A stretch of DNA of 8,793 nt from Candidatus Saccharimonadia bacterium (GCA_938050265.1 CALLJT010000017.1:1-8793); one strand, 5' to 3'; positions 1-6,887 are shown, counted from the stretch's first letter. The notes: generated from the sequence alone by a model not told the origin. Translations and numbers: made by a program.

Positions 1-2
1 GT

Positions 3-1415
3 GCGGCAGGAAAGTTTGGTGAGCTACAGCAGCGTATAGAGCGCTCTCGCTCCCTGCTGCGTATTGCGCTGATAGCGTCTGGGCTACTTCTGCTACTACT
101 CACGATCATCGCACGCAATCCACCTCAGCAATCGGTATACACCGAGCCTGCCCGCGCGATCATAGACTCGGACCTTACACCGCACCTCGCAGCTCGGCTG
201 GATATCGTGGATCGCAAACCATGGTATGGCCCCGGGGACGACATCACATTCATGCTCAGTGTTCGAAATACCACTGAAAATAGCGCTGCTACGAATGCCC
301 TTGTTGACCTTGAGCTCGACGCACAGTATTTCACTCTCACAGGCACACCGTCTGATACACAGCAAAGCCTACACGGATTTCATCGCGAAGCATATGACGA
401 GTTACAGCACACCGACACCTATATAACGGCCCTGGTTCCCGCCACCGTGAAACACCATGTTGACTCCGGGACTCGTATCTGCGCAACTGTGCGAGCGACT
501 GCAGACAATGCCGCCGCGACACCCCAGGAGGAAACGTGCGTCGGCTTTATCAACCCATGCGGCGACCAGACAGCCCGCTCTCCACATTGTGTCTACCCCA
601 AAGTCGTATGCAGTATTGACGCAGCCGTTGATACATCAACAAACACAATAACCCTCACATCAACGGCTACTTCGACCAATCAAGTCCGTACAACAGTAAA
701 CGGCTACACGTATACCGACAACGAAGGTACCGAACAAACATTTGACGCAGATTCATACATGCACGTACTGCCGGTGGACTATCGACCAGGAGCAACATCG
801 CCCTACACTCTCACCGTGTCATATCTATCCGGAGACGGCCCAGGAGAACGCACGGCTATGTGTCAGACCCCCTACTCGACTGGACTCGACATAGAGAACG
901 ACGACAGCTATGGCCTAGCCGTATCAAGTACACCCACCGAAGATACGTCCGGCATACAGTACGTAGTCACCTTGCTCAATACGTCTGGGGTCGACCTGCC
1001 CGCCAAGCAGTACAACATCGACGCACGCGACCTCAGAGAGTACACGGATACACCGGCAAACACACCGTACATTCAACACACTGATACAGATATCATCATA
1101 GAAAGCGAAGCCTTGTCAGCGCACAGCCTCACCACCGAAACATTCACGGCAGTGCTCAAAGATCCAACACCCAGCACCAATCGACCCTCACCAGCGAGCA
1201 CAAGCTACGACTGCACCATCGATATAACGTACGGCAACACCACCAGCAACGCAGTTGACTGCCCACTCATCAAGACACTCGAACGCACCCCGATCGTACA
1301 GTCATCGGCCACACTGTTCGTCAGTGGCGCAATCTTCACCGTAAGTCTCGGGCTCTACGGATACACGCACCTACTCCTCCGTGAACTTGCGATCATCCGA
1401 AAGGAGTATCAATAA
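3..1415 (+). CDS. Membrane-anchored surface protein with Cys-containing extracellular beta-domains (5' partial)
   Basis: The reading frame is open to the left edge, so the start lies outside the window. A GTG at 207 would give an ORF but would remove an obvious membrane segment, so I reject it. The visible part has about 20 basic cytoplasmic residues, then a TM helix (around 66-110, rich in Leu/Ile/Ala). A long extracellular region and a C-terminal TM helix (about 1300-1375) follow, ending in a short basic tail (LAIIRKEYQ). The ectodomain resembles DUF11/CARDB-like beta-sandwiches: 'YGPGDDITFMLSVRNT' near 220-265 and a second 'YVVTLLNTSGVDLPA' near 960-1005. Between them is a Cys-bearing module (PKVVCSIDAAVD near 600) of a type I recall from many Saccharibacteria surface proteins. 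Eight ectodomain cysteines suggest disulfides. It is probably co-transcribed with the next gene (TAATG overlap). A role in adhesion or as an envelope part of a secretion machine is inference; the exact function is unknown. Confidence 0.85.
   Translation, partial: AAGKFGELQQRIERSRSLLRIALIASGLLLLLLTIIARNPPQQSVYTEPARAIIDSDLTPHLAARLDIVDRKPWYGPGDDITFMLSVRNTTENSAATNALVDLELDAQYFTLTGTPSDTQQSLHGFHREAYDELQHTDTYITALVPATVKHHVDSGTRICATVRATADNAAATPQEETCVGFINPCGDQTARSPHCVYPKVVCSIDAAVDTSTNTITLTSTATSTNQVRTTVNGYTYTDNEGTEQTFDADSYMHVLPVDYRPGATSPYTLTVSYLSGDGPGERTAMCQTPYSTGLDIENDDSYGLAVSSTPTEDTSGIQYVVTLLNTSGVDLPAKQYNIDARDLREYTDTPANTPYIQHTDTDIIIESEALSAHSLTTETFTAVLKDPTPSTNRPSPASTSYDCTIDITYGNTTSNAVDCPLIKTLERTPIVQSSATLFVSGAIFTVSLGLYGYTHLLLRELAIIRKEYQ
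1401..1406 (+). promoter_or_regulatory. Shine-Dalgarno for the 108-aa membrane protein
   Basis: AAGGAG lies 8 nt before the ATG at 1415, inside the last codons of the upstream gene. It fixes the start of the downstream gene and supports coupled translation of the two. Confidence 0.75.
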
Positions 1416-1741
1416 TGAAGCACCCTACCATCCATGACGAACACCTGCAAATCAGCCACTATGATCGGATGATCCGACGCACCCGCAGCCAGTTGCCACG
1501 TCGGTACAGAATCTTGAGTCGAATAGTACATACATCAGCCATCGAAACAGTACTGAACATGATGCTCAGAATCATCCCTCCTCGCGCGCTTATCGGCGCG
1601 TCCATTACACCACTCGCTACTGCACTCATCGTGTACTACGTCGTTGAGCGGTACGGATATACATTCAACTACTTCTTGCCGCTCGTAGCAGTAGTTGTCG
1701 GCGGGCTCGCTGGTTATATATACTCGGCTTTTAAGCGGTAA
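1415..1741 (+). CDS. Small two-TM membrane protein, function unknown
   Basis: This is a 108-aa protein. Its ATG overlaps the stop of the preceding surface-protein gene by one base, with AAGGAG 8 nt upstream, so the start is well supported. The first ~55 residues are basic and amphipathic (RRTRSQLPRRYRILSRIV), as expected for a cytoplasmic or membrane-associated segment. Two predicted TM helices follow, about residues 58-77 (ALIGASITPLATALIVYYVV) and 84-105 (NYFLPLVAVVVGGLAGYIYS), and the protein ends AFKR. I see no catalytic motif or signal peptide. The tight overlap suggests it works with, or is made in proportion to, the surface protein. It ends 6 bp before the stop of the convergent ATPase gene. 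I do not recognise the family; a small integral component of a transfer or secretion complex is only a guess. Confidence 0.85.
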   Translation: MKHPTIHDEHLQISHYDRMIRRTRSQLPRRYRILSRIVHTSAIETVLNMMLRIIPPRALIGASITPLATALIVYYVVERYGYTFNYFLPLVAVVVGGLAGYIYSAFKR

Positions 1742-1747
1742 AAAGCA

Positions 1748-4700
1748 CTATACTTCTCTCGGTGGCTGTACCTGGTGTTGCTGATAATACGGCTGTGCAT
1801 GCTGTGGAAGTGCCTGGTGTGCTGACTGCAGAGGCGCCTGCTGAGCAGCATATTGCTGAGGTTGCGGCATTGGTTGCGGTGCGTGTGCGTACTGTTGTGT
1901 GGCCGGGTCAACCACCGGACCGTTTGACACAGGATATGCAGGCTGAGGTTGATACCCCTGCTGAGCAGCCACAGGAGGCACACCTTGGCTCTGCATTGGC
2001 TGAGTAGCATGCTGAGCAGCATATTGATGTGCTGGCACTTGAGGAGGTCCGTACTGCTGAGTCTGTGGATATGGCGCAGGGGCGGGATTCGCGTACGCCT
2101 GCTGGGGCTGCTGCACCTGGGCAGGAGGAGGACCCTGAGGGCGTTTGAACGGTGATTTCGGTGCCTTGAAACTATTCGTACGCTTTTTATGGCCCCAGTC
2201 TTCAAGGAACGATCGAGGCTTCTGAGGGCCAGCCTGCTTCGCGCCAGCGGCCACCCGAGGCCCACCAGCTTGCTGCGCTGGTTTCGTGTCAGTCTGAATA
2301 CGCGCAAAGATCTCTTTCTCTACCTCTGCACGAACCCGGCCGTGCTTTGCGGCAGACAGCTGCTTGATCGCGTCTGCCAACTCTTTATTAGGGTTCCCGA
2401 GCGGCGGCAAGCTCGCCATGCTGAACGACTGCGTCGGTACGCCACCGATCAACATACGCACAATCATATTATAGTTCGGTACACGCTGGAGATCGTCGGT
2501 GCTAAATGCCGGACTGAACTGCTTAGCCAGAAAATCTGCATCTTGCGTACCCACACGAAACGCTATAAGCGTACCAACATTACCGAACACAGCGTCACGG
2601 ATTTCGTCAGTCAGCTGCGTCGTAAACTGGTTCGCAATAATCAACTTTAGGCGGTATTTTCGAGCCTCAGACAAAATGTCAGCAAAACTGTCCGTAGAGA
2701 AGTTCTGAAACTCATCAACATACAGTGAAAAGTCCACACGGTCGTCTTCTGGTATACTCGCACGGCTCATCGCTGCCGCTTGGAACTTCATAACAAAAAT
2801 CATACCAAGCAGTTTTGAGTTCAGTTCCCCGGAGCGGCCTTTACTCAAATTAACAAGTAGTATTTTTCTATTATCCATAATGTCGCGCATCTGAAACGAA
2901 CTTTTTGTCTGACCGATGATATTGCGCATCATTTCATTACTCAAAAACGCACCAAACTTACTCACGACCCAACTCGTCACTTCGCCTGCTTCGTTTGACT
3001 TCTGAGAATTCGGCCACTCTTTTTGCCAGAAATCTAGCACGTTGCGATCTTTGACGTACTGCAGCTTAGCCTTCATGAAGTCTGCGTCGATAAGTAGCTT
3101 TGGTATATCCACAAACGTACCACCCTGAGGATCCGCCATGAGCAATAATGCGGCGTTCGTGAAGATACGCTCAAAGCGTGGGCCAATGATCCCCTGACGC
3201 TGTGGGTCATATAGTTTGTAGAGCATATTCAACGATTCCTGAATCAAGAAGTCTTTTTCATCAGGGCTGTCGAACTCAAACAAGTTCAGACCAAGCGGGT
3301 ACTCCATGTCCGCCGGACAAAAATAAACAACGTCTTCTGTTCTATCTTCTGGCACCATAGACAGCAGTTTCTCCGCAGTGTCGCCGTGAGGGTCGATGAA
3401 GGCAAATCCACCGCCCTCCATCATGTCCTGCAACGCCAAATTCTCCAAAAACGTCGATTTACCTGTACCCGTCTGACCAACAACGTAGATGTGCCGTCTC
3501 CTGTCGTTTATAGCAATGTTGATCTTCTTTTTCGTACCGCGGAACACGTTATAGCCAAGTGTGATACCTTCGTCAGGCACATTACGCGGTCCATCAACCT
3601 GCTTACTCGCCTGCCTCTCTAGCTGAGACGTTGGCACCGTGTTTTGGTCGGGAAAGTGGAACAATGTCGCAAGCTCAATAGCATTCAGCACCATGCCGTC
3701 GTTCTCTGGTGCAAAAAACCTCATGATATAGGCAGTTGCCAGCCCTTCGACATCCTTCGACTCATTATATTTATAGCCGTTTTTACCCGGTGAGTCATAC
3801 AGAGCAAATGTTGCGACCAAACTACTGACGATTGATTGTGCGCGCTGGCCCGTCGTTGATGAACCCACGAGCCGTATAAGTACCTCGTAGCCTGAGTGAC
3901 GAGTTTTTTCCTCGATCGCATCAACAAGAGCTTGGTCTAGGCCCGACAGCTGTTTCTGGGACGAATCCTTCGAATCCGACTCTTTATACTCAGGCACTTT
4001 GAACGGAGCATACAGCGCCTGAACCAGCCATTGACCCCAGTTTTCAAACGACGTCAACGAGTCCCAGAAAGACGTGGAACTTCCGCCGTCTCGCTTATCT
4101 TTCGCCTGCTGTATGGCCGCATCGCGCCAGCCACTCTTCGCTGGACGCATCAGTATCTGCACGCAGGCACCGTCCTCATTGTCGAGCGTCGAAAGCGCAT
4201 TGAGTAGCGACTGCATTGTATCTATTTTAAGCTCTTTAAACGTAGCAGTTGGTCGAGAATAATGCTCCTTCAACTCCAGCTCACCACCTCGTACACCGTC
4301 GATACCACCCGTTTTATTGAAGATGTTATGCTCAGGCGTCTCTTCGAGCTTCGCAGCTGGGTACGCGCTCAGGATGGCCTGTTGCACCACGTCCATAAGC
4401 ACTATTGGCACAGCGACGTAGAAATGAACCGAGCCTTCGTGAGCGATGATTTCAAAACTAAAATGCCTCTGACCATAGAACGCACTCTTGGACCCCTTCT
4501 GAGTCGTACTGGCGATAATGTCATAGAGTGTCTCTGCTTTAGACACAGTTTCGTCTACGACATCACGGTTATCCCGAGAACCCACTTCAGTGTCAGAACT
4601 CCGTGGTGGCAGATGGATCAACAATGGAACCATTTTTAGACCACGTTCATAATTTTTTTGTTCACGCATACCTTTACGTATGTGCACATACGCACCGAGC

Positions 4701-4753
4701 CCAACCGCAGCCAGTATAAGCAGGAACAGTAGCAACAGTATGATAATTATCAT
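1748..4753 (-). CDS. TraG/VirD4-like (HerA-FtsK superfamily) type IV secretion ATPase with Pro/Gln-rich tail
   Basis: This 1001-aa protein probably couples ATP hydrolysis to DNA or protein transfer at the inner membrane. An N-terminal TM helix (residues 2-24) is followed by a ~370-residue domain without motifs I recognise. The motor domain carries Walker A GQTGTGKST (426-434), a Walker B-like strand FAFIDPHGD (450-458), a second acidic motif SLYVDEFQNF (676-685) and a sensor-like LIIANQF (704-710). This layout is that of conjugative coupling proteins; DPHGD is more HerA/DUF87-like than the usual VirD4 DPKG. Residues ~875-1001 are low-complexity Pro/Gln/Ala/Tyr, probably disordered. The gene starts inside the stop of the 91-aa gene (ATGA overlap) with no strong SD, which suggests translational coupling. 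It is convergent with the surface-protein pair. No relaxase, VirB4 or VirB6-like gene is visible, so its machine cannot be named from this window. Confidence 0.9.
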   Translation of the reverse strand: MIIIILLLLFLLILAAVGLGAYVHIRKGMREQKNYERGLKMVPLLIHLPPRSSDTEVGSRDNRDVVDETVSKAETLYDIIASTTQKGSKSAFYGQRHFSFEIIAHEGSVHFYVAVPIVLMDVVQQAILSAYPAAKLEETPEHNIFNKTGGIDGVRGGELELKEHYSRPTATFKELKIDTMQSLLNALSTLDNEDGACVQILMRPAKSGWRDAAIQQAKDKRDGGSSTSFWDSLTSFENWGQWLVQALYAPFKVPEYKESDSKDSSQKQLSGLDQALVDAIEEKTRHSGYEVLIRLVGSSTTGQRAQSIVSSLVATFALYDSPGKNGYKYNESKDVEGLATAYIMRFFAPENDGMVLNAIELATLFHFPDQNTVPTSQLERQASKQVDGPRNVPDEGITLGYNVFRGTKKKINIAINDRRRHIYVVGQTGTGKSTFLENLALQDMMEGGGFAFIDPHGDTAEKLLSMVPEDRTEDVVYFCPADMEYPLGLNLFEFDSPDEKDFLIQESLNMLYKLYDPQRQGIIGPRFERIFTNAALLLMADPQGGTFVDIPKLLIDADFMKAKLQYVKDRNVLDFWQKEWPNSQKSNEAGEVTSWVVSKFGAFLSNEMMRNIIGQTKSSFQMRDIMDNRKILLVNLSKGRSGELNSKLLGMIFVMKFQAAAMSRASIPEDDRVDFSLYVDEFQNFSTDSFADILSEARKYRLKLIIANQFTTQLTDEIRDAVFGNVGTLIAFRVGTQDADFLAKQFSPAFSTDDLQRVPNYNMIVRMLIGGVPTQSFSMASLPPLGNPNKELADAIKQLSAAKHGRVRAEVEKEIFARIQTDTKPAQQAGGPRVAAGAKQAGPQKPRSFLEDWGHKKRTNSFKAPKSPFKRPQGPPPAQVQQPQQAYANPAPAPYPQTQQYGPPQVPAHQYAAQHATQPMQSQGVPPVAAQQGYQPQPAYPVSNGPVVDPATQQYAHAPQPMPQPQQYAAQQAPLQSAHQALPQHAQPYYQQHQVQPPREV
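1751..2131 (-). repeat. Degenerate Pro/Gln/Ala/Tyr repeat encoding the ATPase C-terminal tail
   Basis: About 127 codons of low-complexity sequence with recurring protein units such as QYAAQ (three times), QPMP/QPMQ and PxxAQQ. At DNA level, GCTGAGCAGCATATTG occurs at both 1840-1855 and 2011-2026 on the plus strand, and CTGCTGAGCAGC recurs near 1958. It looks like expansion by slippage or recombination. Tail length probably varies between strains (inference). Confidence 0.75.
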
Positions 4754-5025
4754 TGGTCGACCTGAATGTCCTTGTCGTATCTCTTTTTGATATAGTCAGC
4801 CTTTATCTGGTTGATCTGTGCACTTTGTTCATGTGGGCTCGCCTGAGTAGCCTCTACTATTTCTTTTGCTTTATACACCCATTCTTTTTCGATCAGGTCT
4901 AGATCCTCTGCCGCCGCTGGAGTAACTGGTTGCACCGGATGTTGGCTGGCAGCACCCTGCACTACAGGAGTGTCCTGTGCATCGTCTGCAGGAGTGTCGT
5001 TCACGGATTGGCCAGGAGTATCCAT
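4750..5025 (-). CDS. Small acidic conserved protein preceding the T4SS-like ATPase (CPR family), function unknown
   Basis: A 91-aa soluble protein in two parts. Residues 1-40 are acidic and Pro/Ala/Gln-rich, probably disordered. Residues 41-85 are charged and strongly helical (LDLIEKEWVYKAKEIVEA, then QINQIKADYIKKRY). I recall similar 'EKEWVxKAKxIVE...KADYxKKRY' proteins as common neighbours of TraG-like ATPases in Patescibacteria; this is memory, not a search. Its stop overlaps the ATPase start (ATGA). That tight linkage suggests a cytoplasmic partner or regulator of the ATPase. No SD precedes the ATG. A TATACT hexamer (minus strand 5040-5035) lies 9 nt upstream, which would allow a near-leaderless mRNA, but no -35 box supports it. 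Otherwise it is read from the promoter upstream of the four-TM gene, 44 bp away. Confidence 0.85.
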   Translation of the reverse strand: MDTPGQSVNDTPADDAQDTPVVQGAASQHPVQPVTPAAAEDLDLIEKEWVYKAKEIVEATQASPHEQSAQINQIKADYIKKRYDKDIQVDQ

Positions 5026-5069
5026 ATGCGATTTAGTATATACGAATTTCCTGTTGTACGGTAGGCTTC

Positions 5070-5462
5070 CTAATCTATCTTGTCTTGCTCGTCGCTACGC
5101 TGCCAAGAATGTCGCTGTGGCCAGGTTCGTCCTATATAGAACGTCGCAAGTCCAACAAGCACAGTAAGCCCCACGATATCCGTAGTAGACAGCTGCTCAA
5201 GAGCACTAAACATCAACAGCAACACCACGCAAGACGCGGCCACTACACGAACAAAGGATGCGCGCGCACCCGAGACACGCAAAACGTCGAGCAATACACC
5301 AAGCCACACGAACACGCACACCCAGCTCAACACTAAAGGAACAAGCGTCAGAGCGATATTACCCTCCGAAGGCGACGTCAGCATAAAAAACCCAAGCAAC
5401 AAAACAACACTCAGGCTAGCTTTCCATATTTTTGCTGTTCTCGTGGTCAATGTCGCTTCCAT
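5070..5462 (-). CDS. Four-TM integral membrane protein, function unknown
   Basis: A 130-aa, very hydrophobic protein with four predicted TM helices at about residues 13-30, 36-60, 69-88 and 95-112, ending in a hydrophilic tail (QRHSWQRSDEQDKID). The ATG is preceded by AGGAG only 3 nt away (GGAGcatATG), a short but usable spacing; no other in-frame start nearby is better. It is the first gene of the apparent operon with the 91-aa protein (44 bp downstream) and the TraG-like ATPase. That position suggests a membrane component of the same apparatus, but no motif proves it. An intrinsic terminator ends about 33 bp upstream of its start (T-tract 5506-5496), so expression from the promoter at 5788-5816 would require read-through or antitermination. 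I do not recognise the family. Confidence 0.8.
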   Translation of the reverse strand: MEATLTTRTAKIWKASLSVVLLLGFFMLTSPSEGNIALTLVPLVLSWVCVFVWLGVLLDVLRVSGARASFVRVVAASCVVLLLMFSALEQLSTTDIVGLTVLVGLATFYIGRTWPQRHSWQRSDEQDKID

Positions 5463-5495
5463 ATGCTCCTAGTGTAGCGTGGAAATATGAGTAAT

Positions 5496-5527
5496 AAAAA
5501 TAAAAAGATCCGGGAGAGGACCGGATC
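5496..5527 (-). terminator. Intrinsic terminator / possible attenuator before the four-TM gene
   Basis: On the minus strand GATCCGG (5527-5521), a 7-nt loop and CCGGATC (5513-5507) form a 7-bp GC-rich stem, followed by TTTTTATTTTT (5506-5496). The T-tract exists only on the minus strand, which gives the direction. It ends a transcript coming from the promoter at 5788-5816 and lies just upstream of the SD at 5465-5470. Confidence 0.85.
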
Positions 5528-5781
5528 CATATATAACATTTGATTACGCAGGCACGCAGGAGAGACACATGCAGCTGCAAGAAAACGAGGAGCCCAAAGG
5601 ACGATAAATCCGCCACTATATATATTACTGTAAGACGCTTATCGCCAGCTTTGGGCAATGACTGACCGCTCTCAAAAGCTTTAGGCTTAATCGAGCGATA
5701 TTTGTAGCGTTCATAAAACGTTGGAACTTTTTGTTTGCGTTACAAAATCGTTTTGTTTTTATGTTTTTGTTTTTATGAACT
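5500..5781 (-). ncRNA. Structured ~280-nt RNA: standalone ncRNA or cis-regulatory leader of the T4SS-like operon
   Basis: Bounded by a near-consensus promoter and an intrinsic terminator, the predicted minus transcript has strong pairing. Stem P1: GUUCAUAAAA (5780-5771) with UUUUAUGAAC (5718-5709), extendable by AGC/GCU across a bulged A if transcription starts at 5784. Nested in P1 is ACAAAA-CGA-UUUUGU (5756-5742). P2: CGCUC (5697-5693) with GAGCG (5671-5667). P3: GCCCAAAG (5656-5649) with CUUUGGGC (5599-5592), a 2-nt bulge, then GGCGAUAA (5646-5639) with UUAUCGUC (5607-5600), 16 bp in all. One P3 pair is G-U on the minus RNA but would be A-C on the plus RNA, which supports the minus strand. 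I see no RNase P, tmRNA, SRP or 6S hallmarks, so the family is unknown. Antiterminator pairing was not evident by eye, so sRNA versus riboswitch is undecided. Confidence 0.65.
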
Positions 5782-5787
5782 GCTATC

Positions 5788-5816
5788 AATATAGCACGGT
5801 TAAACGCTTATGTCAA
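5788..5816 (-). promoter_or_regulatory. Sigma70-type promoter for the structured RNA/operon
   Basis: On the minus strand there is TTGACA (5816-5811), a 17-nt spacer, and TATATT (5793-5788). The -35 is perfect, the spacing ideal and the -10 five of six. The predicted start is near A5781, at the edge of stem P1. The next coding start downstream is at 5462. Confidence 0.85.
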
Positions 5817-5887
5817 TAACATTTTCACTGCAAGTGCTATGTATATTTAACATCATCTAAGAAGTAAATCAGCTTTTTATGTCTGCT

Positions 5888-5914
5888 AGTCCAGAAACTG
5901 GACTTATTATTTTT
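5888..5914 (+). terminator. Terminator-like hairpin, plus strand
   Basis: AGTCCAG (5888-5894), loop AAA and CTGGACT (5898-5904) form a 7-bp stem, followed by TATTATTTTT. The T-rich side is on the plus strand. No plus-strand gene is visible upstream, so it may end an unseen short RNA or shield the divergent promoter from leftward neighbours. Function uncertain. Confidence 0.45.
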
Positions 5915-5955
5915 AACAACATTAAATATCTCAGATCCAACGTCCACTTGAACAC

Positions 5956-5979
5956 ATCCTGCGTCTACACCCGCAGGAT
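5956..5979. repeat. 8-bp hairpin with 8-nt loop
   Basis: ATCCTGCG (5956-5963) and CGCAGGAT (5972-5979) are perfect complements around TCTACACC. There is no T-tract on either side, so it is not an intrinsic terminator. It could be an RNA stem or a protein-binding dyad. Confidence 0.5.
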
Positions 5980-6141
5980 CCCGTGGTCACTCACTACACA
6001 AGCACCTGCCTCATTGACTACAATAAGTTAGCTACTGCTAGAGCCGTATTGGAGAAAAAATACCTACTTTAAGACAGTTAAACTAGCGTGATGAGTACTG
6101 CTCTTTCTGGACACGTCAGCACACCTGCGCTTCGGGTCCAA

Positions 6142-6275
6142 CATACTGCTGAGCTACAGTCACTTTTATCTCCGCGAGTAGTATAAGCATAGTGCAGCCA
6201 GAGGCACCCTTCTTAGAAGTGGCCCTGCGCGAAACGCTACTCGAGAGGAGAAAGTGACTGTAGCTCAGCAGCATG
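6142..6275. repeat. 134-nt rod-like inverted repeat (unknown structured RNA, or MITE-like element)
   Basis: The arms at 6146-6166 and 6251-6271 are perfectly complementary over 21 bp (core GAGCTACAGTCACTTT). Beyond a one-base mismatch a further CAT/ATG adds 3 bp outward. Inward, CTCC/GGAG (6170-6173 with 6247-6250) and CGAGTAG/CTACTCG (6175-6181 with 6237-6243) pair, about 35 bp in total. The interior can fold further: GTGCAG (6192-6197) with CTGCGC (6225-6230), and CCA (6198-6200) with TGG (6220-6222). I see no promoter, terminator or target-site duplication, so both strand and nature are open. Confidence 0.6.
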
Positions 6276-6470
6276 CGTGCACCAGTTTTATACAGATTCC
6301 ATCAAACACGTCGATTTTCGGACTCTACGACAATCCGAGGTACACGCATCATCAATCCAACAAACGCAGACATGTCACACCCGGGGTCAAGCCTGCAAGC
6401 ATCCAGACTGCAGCACTGCACTCCTGAGCACGCCCTGTAAGCCGCAGTCACCCATTCCTACAACATTCTA

Positions 6471-6528
6471 AGTTACAGGTTCACATGTAACTGCGCTCTC
6501 CATCGTTCGCGGCATATTTTATAAAATA
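6471..6528. repeat. Hairpin plus adjacent AT palindrome
   Basis: AGTTACA (6471-6477) and TGTAACT (6486-6492) form a perfect 7-bp stem with an 8-nt loop. Downstream, TATTTTATAAAATA (6515-6528) is a perfect 14-bp palindrome followed by GCTTTTTTC, a weak terminator-like layout on the plus strand. No associated gene is seen. Confidence 0.35.
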
Positions 6529-6596
6529 GCTTTTTTCTGCCTCACTTACAAAAAGCATCCACCGCACGGCTGCATTGTTCTACGTTTATACCTGCA

Positions 6597-6619
6597 TGCA
6601 GAGTGCCTGCGTCTCTGCA
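6597..6619. repeat. 7-bp hairpin
   Basis: TGCAGAG (6597-6603) pairs perfectly with CTCTGCA (6613-6619) around a 9-nt loop. No T-tract and no neighbouring gene explain it. Confidence 0.35.
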
Positions 6620-6872
6620 CAGAATTAGTACTATCCGGCTAGTTACGTATACCTGCCTTTTTAGCCTGCCGCCTCACTGTAGTCTGGATCGCTCCTACCT
6701 GACAGGGCTGCGCTTTAAATGTATGAAGAACAGACAGGATGCACCGTCATCCACGCCCCCCTCCCATGACACACGCCAGCACCTATGAACACACATTTTA
6801 TCTCAGCTTCTGCATGCCAAGTGCAGGCTTACCGCTGCATGTTTTATTTTGACAACAGTAGACCGTAGATAC

Positions 6873-6887
6873 GCCGTAGAATACGGC
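6873..6887. repeat. Compact 6-bp hairpin
   Basis: GCCGTA, loop GAA, TACGGC. Neither side has a T-tract. A TTGACA at 6849-6854 lies just upstream but has no -10 at usable spacing. Confidence 0.3.

Noticed and set aside
207..1415. GTG 207 as the true start of the surface protein
   Set aside because: The frame stays open to position 3 and encodes a clear TM segment at 66-110. There is no SD before 207.
1714..2307. 197-codon minus-strand frame rich in Arg/Ser/His
   Set aside because: It is an out-of-frame reading of the ATPase tail repeats; its composition is not protein-like.
1762..2650. Plus-strand frames of 81, 68 and 153 codons
   Set aside because: They are antisense shadows of the ATPase gene, whose motifs prove the minus strand is coding.
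6258..6285. tRNA-like TGTAGCTCAGCAG
   Set aside because: It resembles a tRNA D-arm, but no matching D-stem, anticodon arm or T-arm follows. It is half of the long inverted repeat.
6277..6788. Plus-strand frames of 64 and 61 codons in the gene-free region
   Set aside because: No SD, no domain, Cys/His/Thr/Gln-rich random-looking translations.
6849..6877. Promoter at TTGACA 6849-6854
   Set aside because: No -10-like hexamer lies at 16-18 nt spacing.
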